This document shows positions 1 through 12,022 of a stretch of 64,000 bases of DNA, piece after piece. Origin of the DNA: Lachnospiraceae bacterium. GTDB lineage: Bacteria > Bacillota > Clostridia > Lachnospirales > Lachnospiraceae. The stretch spans positions 632,501-696,500 of the forward strand of contig JAKVNF010000003.1 of assembly GCA_022483465.1 (NCBI GenBank). Direction: 5' to 3'. A model generated the notes under the pieces. It was not told the DNA's origin. It ran no database searches and saw only the letters and a list, made by a program, of their open reading frames with translations. How positions within the stretch are numbered: position 1 is the first letter of the stretch; the number at the start of each line of letters is the position of its first letter. The position numbers and the translations under genes were made by a program.

Positions 1-2222
<2,222 letters not shown>

Positions 2223-2305
2223 TAAATGCTTTGGTTTGCTTGGCAGAACGATCCGTTCTGCGTCACAGAGTGATTTTTGTATTCGGTTTTGAAGGTACCA
2301 CCTAT

Positions 2306-2377
2306 GCCTCGATAGCTCAAAGGTAGAGCACGCGGCTGTTAACCGCGGTGTTGTAGGTTCGAGCCCTACTCGGGGCG
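2306..2377 (+). tRNA. tRNA-Asn (GTT)
   Basis: Cloverleaf folds by eye: acceptor GCCUCGA/UCGGGGC, anticodon arm cggctGTTaaccg, T-arm ggttcgagccc. Confidence 0.95.
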
Positions 2378-2485
2378 CTGCACTTGCCGGCTTTGCCGGT
2401 AAGTGCTTTTTTATGTAAAATGTGTTGATGCAATCGGGCTTTTGTTTTACAATAAGCTTTGCGCAATTCATCAGCGCGTTCATAT

Positions 2486-2557
2486 GGCTCCGTGGTCAAG
2501 AGGTTAAGACATCGCCCTTTCACGGCGGTAACATGGGTTCAATTCCCGTCGGAGTCA
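2486..2557 (+). tRNA. tRNA-Glu (TTC)
   Basis: Acceptor GGCUCCG/CGGAGUC, anticodon loop cctTTCacgg, ggttcaattcc T-arm. Confidence 0.95.
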
Positions 2558-2585
2558 TTGCCAACTGCCAATCGGCTTCGGATGC

Positions 2586-2659
2586 GGACCCTTAGCTCAG
2601 TTGGTTAGAGCAGCCGGCTCATAACCGGCAAGTCCTGGGTTCGAGTCCCTGAGGGTCCA
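2586..2659 (+). tRNA. tRNA-Met (CAT), elongator-like
   Basis: Acceptor GGACCCU/AGGGUCC, anticodon CAT in ccggctCATaaccgg, ggttcgagtcc. Confidence 0.93.
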
Positions 2660-2689
2660 TCGGTTCCCGTATGGGAACCCAAAACAAAT

Positions 2690-2773
2690 GCCGCCATGGC
2701 GGAATAGGTAGACGCGCGGGACTTAAAATCCCGTTCTGGCAACAGAGTGCGGGTTCGATTCCCGCTGGCGGCA
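2690..2773 (+). tRNA. tRNA-Leu (TAA)
   Basis: Long variable arm (class II), acceptor GCCGCCA/UGGCGGC, anticodon TAA in cgggacTTAAaatcccg. Confidence 0.95.
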
Positions 2774-2775
2774 TG

Positions 2776-2812
2776 AAAAAGGTGGAAGGCTCGAAGGCCT
2801 TCCACCTTTTTC
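2776..2812 (+). terminator. Intrinsic terminator after tRNA cluster (bidirectional)
   Basis: Perfect hairpin aaaaaggtggaaggc-tcga-aggccttccaccttttt. Confidence 0.85.
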
Positions 2813-2849
2813 GTACCGGATGATCTATTCGTTCTCTGTTCTTCCCGCC

Positions 2850-3557
2850 TCACATGGCAAGGACAAAGCCCAGGGCAAGGAGCGCCTGCGCAATGGTGTA
2901 GGTCTCCATGATACCGTTGCCATCCCGCCCGAGAAAGGCGTGGTAGCCGATCCAGCCGTCAGAGACGAGAAAGAAGATAGATCCCGCAAAACAGCATACA
3001 AAGGCGGGGAGTGGGACGAGACCAAACCGCAGGAGCATTGAAAAGCTCATGGCGAGGATCGCAGCCATGTAGGCGGCCATGCCGATGCGGATCAGGCCGC
3101 GCACGCTCGCTAGGAGCGCCCGCCCCGCCGTGACCACCGGGATGAGATAGAAGAGGGCAAGAAGAAACATCGGCGCCTTCACCCCGCCGCCTGCGCGGAT
3201 CTGGATGCCCGCTGCGTGGAGGTAGCAGAGATGCCCCACCAGGAAAGCGCCCGCCCCCGGTCCGTACCACTTCCCGCCGATCTCCAGGAGGCTGTCCCCG
3301 AGACAGCCAAAGAGAAGCCCTGCGATCACAAAGAGGTAGGCGGCGTCTTCCGGGAGGGGATTTGCCGGGATCTTCCGCCCCGTCAACACAAAGCGAAGCG
3401 GCGAATACAGGCTCGCCCACACAAACAGGGCGAGGAGCGGCATGAGCGCGCTCTTTCCCCAGCCGCAGCGGGCCCCGCCGGTGCGCCTTCGGTGCCGGCA
3501 GACCAGGATGCTGCAGATGACATAGGCTGCCATTGCGAGCAGCGACAATGCGCTCAT
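2850..3557 (-). CDS. YhhN family membrane protein (lysoplasmalogenase-like)
   Basis: ORF from MSALSLLAMAAYVICSIL; multi-TM with VIAGLLFGCLGDSLLEI and FLVGHLCYL motifs typical of YhhN; start chosen downstream of the ORF-track start. Confidence 0.75.
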   Translation of the reverse strand: MSALSLLAMAAYVICSILVCRHRRRTGGARCGWGKSALMPLLALFVWASLYSPLRFVLTGRKIPANPLPEDAAYLFVIAGLLFGCLGDSLLEIGGKWYGPGAGAFLVGHLCYLHAAGIQIRAGGGVKAPMFLLALFYLIPVVTAGRALLASVRGLIRIGMAAYMAAILAMSFSMLLRFGLVPLPAFVCCFAGSIFFLVSDGWIGYHAFLGRDGNGIMETYTIAQALLALGFVLAM

Positions 3558-3638
3558 CGTGTTTCCCTCCCCTTGTAATTTCCCCGTTGTTCTCTTTCCA
3601 GTATAGCAGAGATCTTCTGTAAAAGAAAGGAGTCCCCC

Positions 3639-3959
3639 ATGCCCTACGTGTTTCTGTTCGGCGCCATCGCGGCGGAAGTCTTTGCGACCACCATGATCAA
3701 GTTTGCAGACGGCTTTTCCAAGGCGCTCCCCACCGTGCTCTGCGTCGCGGGATATGTGCTCTGCTACTACCTCTTTGGCAGGGCCGTGGAGAAGATCAAT
3801 CTGGCAGCCGCCTATGCCATCTGGTGCGGCATCGGCATCATCGCCACCAGCTTCACCTCCTTCTTTCTGTTCCATGAGCACATCACCCCGGCCGGTTACC
3901 TGGGGATGGCGCTCATCATGGCTGGGTGTCTGCTCCTGAATCTCGCAGGAACCCGCTGA
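3639..3959 (+). CDS. Small multidrug resistance (SMR/EmrE-type) efflux transporter
   Basis: 106 aa, 4 TM, FGAIAAEVFATTMIKFADGF and AAAYAIWCGIGIIATS motifs. Confidence 0.93.
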   Translation: MPYVFLFGAIAAEVFATTMIKFADGFSKALPTVLCVAGYVLCYYLFGRAVEKINLAAAYAIWCGIGIIATSFTSFFLFHEHITPAGYLGMALIMAGCLLLNLAGTR

Positions 3960-3971
3960 AGACGCCGGAAA

Positions 3972-4022
3972 AAGAACAGCCGGAGCCGCACTCCTTTTGG
4001 GGGTACGGCTCCGGCTTTTTGC
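3972..4022 (+). terminator. Intrinsic terminator after SMR gene
   Basis: gccggagccg...cggctccggcttttt hairpin with T tract. Confidence 0.75.
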
Positions 4023-4659
4023 TGCGCTTTGTCTCGTGCGGAGGAGGTCCATCCGCCCTGCTCTTGTCCCTTCTGTTTTTCCCTCCCTATTGTGTCAAGG
4101 GATTTTCCTTCATTAAATCAAGGCTTTTTAACCTCGCGGTACTGAACGAATAAGAGCCAAGGGGTGTATTCCAGAGAAGGATTGGAGCGTTCTGTCCAAA
4201 AGTTCGTACAGGAAATAAAGCACCTTTACTTTTATAAAGGCCTTCTTATACCCTGAATGATCTATGAGGTGAACCTCCCATGTCTACCGGGATCATCAGA
4301 GATACTCTGACGTCCACAACTTCCTTCGTCCCACCTGTCATACACCGGGTGTCGGCAAAGCTTGGCTACGGGGTCATGCCCCATGGAAAAAACTTCCTGC
4401 CGACTACAGCTCTTATTTGTTTGATACTGCTACCAGACCGGTTCGGATCGGACAACAGAGCTGTTTGAACAGCTGGCGCAACACTGCCGCCTGTCTTCCC
4501 CTACTGGTTTAGAACTCTGTCGATTCCAGAGCCCTGCCAGGTCTCAGATCCTCAATCCGGGATCTGGCAGGGTGCTGGAACCATGATGTGCTGCATAACT
4601 TTACCGAAGGCCAGCCCTCCGCCCTCTCTGATGGCTTGTTCCGCCATGTGCTGATATGT

Positions 4660-6186
4660 TCACGCTACAGCAGCTCCTTTCGCCTTGTTTTTCGTGTTCT
4701 CGGGCCTCACAATGTCCCCAAGCATCTTATGCGGGTCATAGTCCACCCCCTTCGTTAGAACCACGTAAATGATCCTCAGGAGTTTGCATGCGATCACCAT
4801 CAGCGACTGCATCTTCTTTAGCGGATTCTCATCTCTGGTCGTGTAGTACGCATGCAGCTCCGCAAACTCACGGGAATGTGCCACTACACTCTTAGCACCT
4901 ATGTACAGCCAGTATCTGAGTCTCTTGCGTCCTCTGTGGCTGATATGCGTCTCGCCATTGTGCTTTCCGGAGCTTTCAGAGACCAGCCCAAGACCGCTGT
5001 ACTTCTGGATCCCTTTAACATCGTCAAAGCGGGTCAGATCACCGATTTCGGACAGGATTCCGGAAATGATGCGTTCTCCAAGTCCAGGAATCGCTTGGAG
5101 CTTATCAACGTATTGAATCGATTTTGCCAGTTTCGTGATCTCGTCATCTATTTCAGCAAGGCATGTGTCTTTGTCCCGGATTGACCTCACAAGGTACTGT
5201 ATGGACATCCTGGCCTGGACCTGTCCCACTCTTAAACCAACACTCTGTTGGGCCTTCTCAAGGAGCTCTGCAGCCTTACTGTATCCGCGGCCACGCAGCT
5301 TCTCGCTGTGCCAGAGAGCTCTGATCCCATCTTCTCCGATTCTGACTATGTCTTCGGGAAGAGGAGCTTTCGCCAGGACTGCAAGGCTGAATACCATATC
5401 TACGTCCTTGTAGATGCGCCTGTATTCCGGGAAGTATTTGTCCATTTCCTGGCAGAGCCTGTTGTTGTCGCGGACCCTATCTTCCATGACACGCTCACGG
5501 AAAAGCTCCAGCTCACGGAGTGAAGCATAAGTTCCTTCAGCAATGTACGGTACCGAATAATTGCCGTTTTTGGCCAGTTCTGCGATTACTCCAGGGTCTT
5601 TGCGGTCACTCTTCAGCTGGCTGTTGTCCTGGATCTCCTTTGTTGCTTTTACCGCATAAGGGTTAACCTGCACGACGGTTATTCCATGCGAGGTACACCA
5701 GGCAGCGAAGCAAAACCAGTAATGGCCCGTAGGTTCCATCGCCAGAACAATCTGCGTCTTATCGTTCTGTGCCGCGATTCCGACCATCCAGTCATAGGCA
5801 GCCTTAAAGCCTTCTTCGTCGTTATCGAAGGAAAATGGCTTGCTGGTGAGAGCTCTGCCCTGAGCATCAATAGCCCGGATAAAGTGCTTGACGCTTCCGA
5901 TATCACAGCCGACGATCACTGAATCTGCCGTGATCAGATCGAGTTTTTCGTTACGTCTGAATTTGCGTCCGACTTCGAGATCTTTCCAGGAGTGCGCCTG
6001 CAGTCCTTTGATGATCTCTTCGCGTTTCTTGACGAACTCCGCTTGTTCTTCTTTTCCACGTCTCCTTTCGTTTGGTGCCGACTTCTTAGATGTTTGCTTT
6101 GGCGTTAGTAAGAAAACGGGTTGATAAGCTCCAAAGCATTTTAGCAGAAGTATAAAATATGCCGTTTTGTACATTCTGCTGTACAA
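4660..6186 (-). pseudogene. IS110-family transposase (DEDD/RuvC-type recombinase), N-terminus displaced by an IS1595 insertion
   Basis: VGCDIGSVKHFIRAID, LAMEPTGHYWFCFAAWC, LKSDRKDP and C-terminal AIPGLGERIISGILSEIGDLTRFDDVKGIQKYSGLG (transposase_20-like). Native start is reconstructed at 7348: MNRNAHASKKQTSKKSAPNERRRGKEE... after removing 6101-7322. Confidence 0.9.
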
Positions 6187-7314
6187 CGGCCTTCTCTAAC
6201 TTGAACTACAATAGTCTTGCCAGGAGGGCAAGACTATGAGCTGCATTGAGCGCATACTGACCGAAGCCAGAGATCTTTCCAGGGACGACCTGATTCTTCT
6301 TGTTAACAAGCTCATGGAGGGCTTCTCCCATGAGAGTGCAACCTCTTCTCCGAAGAAGATGATTGCTCCCCGTTTGGATTGTCCGATCTGCCATTCCAAT
6401 GCTCATGTTGTTAGGAATGGACACAAACATGGAAAACAGGCATACATCTGCAGGCAATGTGGAACGTCATTTGTTACAACGAGCAACACTTTGCTCTCAG
6501 GCTCACACTTTGGTACTGAGATCTGGACCAAGGTTCTGGAAGAGACGCTCAGGGGGACCTCTCTGGATAAGACGGTCAAGTCACTTGCCAGCCATGGATG
6601 CAAGATCAGCCATAGCAGTCTGTTCTTCATGCGGCATAAGATCATGCTTGCTCTCGAGGACATGCAGGTGGAGCAGCCAGCCACGGTGGAAGATGTCGTG
6701 GAAGCGGATGAAACCTACGTTCCGGAGTCCAAAAAAGGTACGAAATTTGGCCCTGATGCCAGTCGAAAGCCCCGCAAGCGTGGCACTCCCGCATCCAAAC
6801 GCGGCCTTTCAGACGAGCAGATCTGTATCTGCACCGCAGTACAGCGCAAGACTGGCGATCTGATCGTGAAATCCGAGAACCGGGCAAGGCCTTCCAGTGC
6901 GGATGTTGTTGATATCTATACTGGTCATGTCCAGAAGGGAACACTTTTCCTGACGGACGGCATGAATGTGTATCCAAGACTGGGCAAGATCCTGGGAATC
7001 ACGGTCATGAATGTGAAGAAGGAGTCGGCAAGTTTCTTCAATCTGAACACTGTGAACAACCTTCACTCCTTTATCAAGCACCGCTATATCGAATATCGCG
7101 GCGTGGCTACCAAGTATTTGAACCGTTACAACCTCGTATTCCGGGCAGCGTACAGGCAGAGGACCACGATTGGGGAACTTGCGGACGCTCTCTTTGCATC
7201 CAGGAATCCCAAGAAGGTACACCATTATGGAGATGTTAAGGAGCTCAATCTGCTTGCAATTTGATGACTACAAGATGCACTTATTGCTTATCAACCCGTT
7301 TTCTTACTAACGCC
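6101..7314 (+). mobile_element. IS1595-family insertion sequence, copy 1 (1214 bp), TSD TTTGCTTT
   Basis: Terminal inverted repeats GGCGTTAGTAAGAAAACGGGTTGATAAGC / GCTTATCAACCCGTTTTCTTACTAACGCC; identical 8-bp flanks at 6093-6100 and 7315-7322. Confidence 0.95.
6236..7264 (+). CDS. IS1595-family transposase
   Basis: N-terminal zinc ribbon CPICHSNAHVVRNGHKHGKQAYICRQCGTSF then DDE core (VVEADETYV, LTDGMNVY). Confidence 0.93.
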   Translation: MSCIERILTEARDLSRDDLILLVNKLMEGFSHESATSSPKKMIAPRLDCPICHSNAHVVRNGHKHGKQAYICRQCGTSFVTTSNTLLSGSHFGTEIWTKVLEETLRGTSLDKTVKSLASHGCKISHSSLFFMRHKIMLALEDMQVEQPATVEDVVEADETYVPESKKGTKFGPDASRKPRKRGTPASKRGLSDEQICICTAVQRKTGDLIVKSENRARPSSADVVDIYTGHVQKGTLFLTDGMNVYPRLGKILGITVMNVKKESASFFNLNTVNNLHSFIKHRYIEYRGVATKYLNRYNLVFRAAYRQRTTIGELADALFASRNPKKVHHYGDVKELNLLAI

Positions 7315-7351
7315 TTTGCTTTTTTGATGCGTGTGCGTTACGATTCATGGT

Positions 7352-7424
7352 AGATACCTCTCGTACATTAGATTCTTATAACCGTCCGGGTTGATAAGTA
7401 GTATCAATGTACCGCGAGGTATCT
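7352..7424 (-). other. Large stem-loop in the 5' region of the IS110 element; candidate bridge-RNA segment or 5'UTR structure
   Basis: Outer arms agatacctc...gaggtatct, second stem gtacatt...aatgtac, inner stem cttataacc...ggttgataag; sits immediately upstream of the reconstructed IS110 start codon. Confidence 0.5.
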
Positions 7425-7492
7425 TTTTATGTCAAACCTGATCTACACTTTGAAGCATACAGGAAGCTTGGCTTCCCCTCTGAATGCGGTTC

Positions 7493-8068
7493 TTATCGCT
7501 GCACAAAGCACTTGCTCTGGGCCAGGTCCGCGGCGAGGCGCTTGGTCTGGGCGCGGATCTCCTCCCGGTTCAGGGAGGGATTTGCGTGGATAAAGCCCCA
7601 GAAGCCCAGCACCACAAAGGCATTGATCTGCTTGTAGTCATAGCCCGGGGCGAGAAGGCTGTTGTACCTGCGCTCGTACTTTTCCTCGAGTTTTGCCAGA
7701 CTCTGCACCAGGAACCGGTAGTACATGCTCCCCAGGTCGAAGGAGGAGAGGACCTTGATCGCATCGTAGTCCACCTCCGCGTCCAAAAACGCATCCACCA
7801 GGTTCTGAAAGGCCTGGGAAAGGCCGCAGTCCGGATTGTTCTCGCTCTGGTACACGTCAAAGCGCTGTTCCACATCCGCCGCCAGATCCGCAAAGCAGTC
7901 CTGCAGCAGCGCGTACTTGTCGGAGTAGTAGTTGTAGAACGTATTCCGGGAGGTCAGCGCCTCCTGGCAGATCTCGGTGGCCGTGATGGATTCCAGGTTC
8001 TTCTCCCGCAGGAGCTTGAGCATGGCATCCTTCAGCGCCCGTTTTGTCTTCATGATTCTCTTGTCCAT
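7493..8068 (-). CDS. TetR/AcrR family transcriptional regulator
   Basis: MDKRIMKTKRALKDAMLKLLREKNLESITATEICQEALTSRNTFYNYYSDKYALLQD: TetR N-terminal HTH. Confidence 0.9.
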   Translation of the reverse strand: MDKRIMKTKRALKDAMLKLLREKNLESITATEICQEALTSRNTFYNYYSDKYALLQDCFADLAADVEQRFDVYQSENNPDCGLSQAFQNLVDAFLDAEVDYDAIKVLSSFDLGSMYYRFLVQSLAKLEEKYERRYNSLLAPGYDYKQINAFVVLGFWGFIHANPSLNREEIRAQTKRLAADLAQSKCFVQR

Positions 8069-8333
8069 CGATCAAAATCTCCCAACTGTCATCAAAACGA
8101 TACGCCCGCCAATCCCTGTCGTTGCGGCCAATGGCGGTGATTACTATCTTTAAGATATTACATGTGTATATATAAATATCAAGTGTCAGGGAGATTAAAA
8201 ATTCATGAAAATTGTCCTCATTACGTCAACTTCCGCCCTGCGTCGGATTCCCGCCTACCGCTTCGGCGGGCGCATCTATCAAAAACGGCAGAGTACCACG
8301 TCCATTTGCCAAAATGGGCGTGGGTGAATGCCG

Positions 8334-8612
8334 TCACTGATTCTGAATATACGTTTTGATATTAGTCAGACTGTTTTCACTGACCGAAGTAACAAAATAG
8401 CTGTCGCTCCAAAACAAAGGCTTCCGATAGTACGGCTTCAAAAGTGTTTCACCATACTGTTTACGAGCAAACCTGCTTGTCTTGGTTTTGATGACATTTA
8501 CCAGTTCACCAACACAGGTAAAGGGATCTGCTTCAAATAAAATATGGACATGATCCGCCTCGCCATTCATTTCCAGAATGACAAGGCTCGGAAGTTTTGC
8601 CGCCAACATCGG
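8334..8612 (-). pseudogene. IS200/IS605-family TnpA (Y1 HUH transposase), N-terminally truncated
   Basis: VILEMNGEADHVHILFEADP (HUH motif HVH) ... TNIKTYIQNQ (catalytic Tyr helix); normal N-terminal region absent. Confidence 0.8.
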
Positions 8613-8861
8613 CTCCAAGGTCGCCAAGGGGAGCGTTTACTACCGCATCTGGCACGCGGAACACGGGAGAGAGCCAGGCGGCGAGCTCACGTACCAGATC
8701 TCCCCGCGGGGCTTTTCCCCAAAGTGCCCCGCCCAGTCTGAAAGTTGACGCCAGAGAACAGAAGAACGCCATGGATCAGCCCTTCGGCCGATGCATGGCG
8801 TTTCTTTTTTGTGTATAATGTTCCGGAAGGGAAAAATCAAACCACAAAGGAGGGAACTGTT

Positions 8862-9533
8862 ATGGATCAGGCTGTCATCGACCGCATCGTGAGAATCTGC
8901 GATCACACCCTGCTCAAACCCGAGGCCACCTGGGAGCAGATCCGTTCGCTCTGCGACGACGGTGTTCGCTTCGGCACCGCCTCGGTGTGCATTCCGCCCT
9001 GCTATGCAAAGCAGGCGGTCACCTATCTGGACGGGAAACTCCCCGTCTGCGTTGTCATCGGCTTCCCGAACGGGAACTCCACCACGGCCTCCAAGGTCTT
9101 TGAGGCAAAGGACGCCATCGCAAACGGCGTCTCCGAGGTGGACATGGTGATCAACGTGGGCTGGGTCAAGGACGGTCTCTATGACCAGGTGCTCGACGAG
9201 ATCCGGCAGGTCAAGGCGGCGGTGGGAGACCACACGCTCAAGGTCATCATCGAGACCTGCCTGCTGACCCAGGAGGAAAAGATCCGCATGTGCGAGGTCG
9301 TCGGGGAATCCGGCGCCCAGTTCATCAAGACCAGCACCGGCTTCAACAAGGGCGGCGCCACCTTTGAGGATGTGGCACTACTTCGCAAGTACTCGCCGGC
9401 CCACGTCAAGGTGAAGGCCTCCGGCGGCATTTCCTCCCTCGAGGACGCGGAGAAGTTCATGGAGCTCGGCGCGGAGCGCCTGGGCACCAGCCGCATCATC
9501 AAGATTCTGAAGGAACGAAACGCCCAGAGCTGA
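8862..9533 (+). CDS. deoC: Deoxyribose-phosphate aldolase
   Basis: [55 protein letters not shown]. Confidence 0.96.
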   Translation: MDQAVIDRIVRICDHTLLKPEATWEQIRSLCDDGVRFGTASVCIPPCYAKQAVTYLDGKLPVCVVIGFPNGNSTTASKVFEAKDAIANGVSEVDMVINVGWVKDGLYDQVLDEIRQVKAAVGDHTLKVIIETCLLTQEEKIRMCEVVGESGAQFIKTSTGFNKGGATFEDVALLRKYSPAHVKVKASGGISSLEDAEKFMELGAERLGTSRIIKILKERNAQS

Positions 9534-9551
9534 GTGCTTCGGGAGGACAGG

Positions 9552-9590
9552 AAAGGACAAGCCCGGGCGGCTGCCCGGGCTTGTCCTTTG
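9552..9590 (+). terminator. Bidirectional intrinsic terminator between deoC and SDR gene
   Basis: gacaagcccgggcggctgcccgggcttgtc palindrome. Confidence 0.8.
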
Positions 9591-9606
9591 ACTGCAGAAG
9601 ACCGAA

Positions 9607-10341
9607 TCAGATCCAGCCCCCATCCACGGTGAGCACCTGTCCGGTGAGGTAGGCGGGCGCCCGCAGAAGAAGACGCACCGAGTCCGCGATCTCCGAGGGC
9701 TTTGCAAAGCGCCCCGCCGGGATCTCCTCCGCCAGCGCCTGCTTCTCCTGCACGGAGAGGTGGCCGTTCATCCGGGTGTCCACGCAGCCGCAGGCGATGG
9801 CATTGACCGGGATCCGGGAGGGCGCAAGCTCCTTGGCGAGCGCCATCGTCAGCGCGTTGACGCCCCCCTTGGACGCCGAATAGGCCGCCTCGCAGGAGGC
9901 CCCCACGTTCCCCCACACGGAGGAGATGGAGAGGATCCTGCCCGGCACCTCCTCGTCCTGCTTTTTCAGAAAGAGCGGGATCGCCTCCCGGCAGGTGTAA
10001 AAGCAGCCGGAGAGATTGGTGGCAAGGCTTCGATCCCAGTCCGCGTCCGTCATATCCTGGAGAAGCCCCACGTAGGAGATCCCCGCATTGTTCACGAGGA
10101 CATCCAGGTCGTGGATCTTGGAGAACAGAAGCCTTACCGCATTCGGATCCGACACATCGCACAGAACCGGTTTGACGGCGACAAAAAAGCGCTCCTCCAG
10201 CCCCTTCGAGAGCGCCATCAGCTCCGCCATGGATTTGGAGCAGGTGAGGACGAGGTCGTACCCGTCCTGCGCCAGAGCTTCGGCAATGGCGGCGCCAATT
10301 CCCCGGGACGCTCCGGTGACAAGTGCAAGTCGATTTTTCAT
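9607..10341 (-). CDS. SDR family oxidoreductase (3-oxoacyl-ACP reductase-like)
   Basis: LALVTGASRGIGAAIAEALA, NNAGIS, YSASKGGVNALTMALAKELAP, VLTVDGGW. Confidence 0.93.
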   Translation of the reverse strand: MKNRLALVTGASRGIGAAIAEALAQDGYDLVLTCSKSMAELMALSKGLEERFFVAVKPVLCDVSDPNAVRLLFSKIHDLDVLVNNAGISYVGLLQDMTDADWDRSLATNLSGCFYTCREAIPLFLKKQDEEVPGRILSISSVWGNVGASCEAAYSASKGGVNALTMALAKELAPSRIPVNAIACGCVDTRMNGHLSVQEKQALAEEIPAGRFAKPSEIADSVRLLLRAPAYLTGQVLTVDGGWI

Positions 10342-10391
10342 GAACATACCTCCTGGCCGAATACGGCCAGACAAAGCATAGCACAGGAGCA

Positions 10392-11987
10392 GTGGAAATG
10401 GACCACAATGACAGCCAGCATCCCCATGAGAGGATGCGCTCGGAGAAAAAGACCGAGACCCGCAACAGCATCATCCGCCTGATCCTCGTGCTCCTCGCCA
10501 TCGTACTCCAGGTCTGGTGGTTCTACTTCCTCCTGGAGAAGCTGGCGGGGGTCTCCTCCTACGTGGATCAGATGATCCGCCTTCTCTCCATCGCGTTTGC
10601 CCTCTACGTCTACGGGCAGCACACCAACTCCGCCCTGAAGATGCCGATGATCATCCTGATCCTGGCCTATCCGATCGCCGGCAGCATCGTCTTTCTGGCA
10701 GCCGGCAGAAAAGACAGCACCCGGGGTGCGAGGCAACGCTTCCAGCGCATCGACAACGCCCTGATCCCCCGGCATCCGCCAAAGGTGAAGGTCCTGGAAA
10801 AGATCCGGGCAAGGGACCGGGGCGTGGGCAACATCGCCGGCTATCTGCAGACCTGCTGCGGGTTCCCGGTCTGCGACAACTCCGACGTCACCTACTTTGA
10901 CGACCCGGTGCCGGCCCTAAAGGCCCAGCTCGAAGAACTCGAGAAAGCCGAGAAGTTCATCTTCATGGAGTACCATGCGGTGGAGGACAAGGAGAGCTTT
11001 GCCCCGATCCACGACGTCTTAAAGCGCAAGGCCGCCCAGGGCCTGGATGTGCGGCTCTTCTACGACGACATCGGCAGCATCGGCTTTGTGGACAAGGCCT
11101 TTGTGAAGAAGATGGAGGCGGACGGCATCAAGACCCGGGTCTTCAACCCGCTGATCCCGATGATCATCGCCTTCATGAACAACCGGGACCACCGCAAGAT
11201 CACGGTCATCGACGGAAAGGTCGCCTTCACCGGCGGCTACAACCTGGCCAACGAGTACTTCCATGTCACCAGCCCCTACGGCTTCTGGAAGGACACCGGG
11301 GTCATGATCCGGGGCGATGCGGTGCCCTCCTTCACGACGATGTTCGTGGAGATGTGGAACGTCATCCACCCGGACGACGAGGACGACAAGTACTACGACG
11401 CGTTCTATCCCAAGGTCACCTATCAGGCGCGGAAGGAGGCCGGCTTCGTGCAGCCCTACTGCGACTCGCCCCTGGACGACGAGCGGGTGGGAGAGAACGT
11501 CTACATGGACATCTGCGACCAGGCCAAGAACTACTGCTGGTTCATCACCCCCTACCTCATCATCACCGATGAGATGTCCCGGACCCTGACCAACGCCGCA
11601 AAGCGCGGGGTGGACGTGCGCATCATCACCCCCGGGGTTCCCGACAAGAAGCTCGTCTACCTGACCACCCGGTCCTACTACCCCCAGCTTGCCCGGGCAG
11701 GGGTGCGGATCTTTGAGTACACACCGGGCTTCTGCCACGCCAAGATGTGCGTCTCGGACGATGTCTGCGCCACCTGCGGCACCATCAACCTGGACTTTCG
11801 GAGTCTGTACCACCACTTCGAGAACGGCGTGTTTCTCGCCTTTGACCCTGCGGTCCTGGCCATCCGGAACGACTTCAAGACCATGTTTCCGCAGTGCCGC
11901 GAAGTGACCCAAAAGGCCAAGGGCCGGCGCAGCATCCCCAAGCGCGTGTTCCAGTGCGTGCTGCGCCTGTTTGCATCCCTGGAGTAA
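10392..11987 (+). CDS. cls: Cardiolipin synthase (phospholipase D family)
   Basis: Two HKD motifs: NRDHRKITVIDGKVAFTGGYNLANEY and CHAKMCVSDDVCATCGTINLDFRSL; N-terminal TM segments. Confidence 0.93.
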   Translation: MEMDHNDSQHPHERMRSEKKTETRNSIIRLILVLLAIVLQVWWFYFLLEKLAGVSSYVDQMIRLLSIAFALYVYGQHTNSALKMPMIILILAYPIAGSIVFLAAGRKDSTRGARQRFQRIDNALIPRHPPKVKVLEKIRARDRGVGNIAGYLQTCCGFPVCDNSDVTYFDDPVPALKAQLEELEKAEKFIFMEYHAVEDKESFAPIHDVLKRKAAQGLDVRLFYDDIGSIGFVDKAFVKKMEADGIKTRVFNPLIPMIIAFMNNRDHRKITVIDGKVAFTGGYNLANEYFHVTSPYGFWKDTGVMIRGDAVPSFTTMFVEMWNVIHPDDEDDKYYDAFYPKVTYQARKEAGFVQPYCDSPLDDERVGENVYMDICDQAKNYCWFITPYLIITDEMSRTLTNAAKRGVDVRIITPGVPDKKLVYLTTRSYYPQLARAGVRIFEYTPGFCHAKMCVSDDVCATCGTINLDFRSLYHHFENGVFLAFDPAVLAIRNDFKTMFPQCREVTQKAKGRRSIPKRVFQCVLRLFASLE

Positions 11988-12022
11988 ACTTGCATATTTT
12001 TTAAGAAAGAGAGGAGCCGGAC

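Noticed and set aside
4160-4655. Possible degenerate transposase or IS110 3' non-coding end
   Set aside because: All frames are short or broken and no motif was convincing; cannot be assigned without alignment to other copies.
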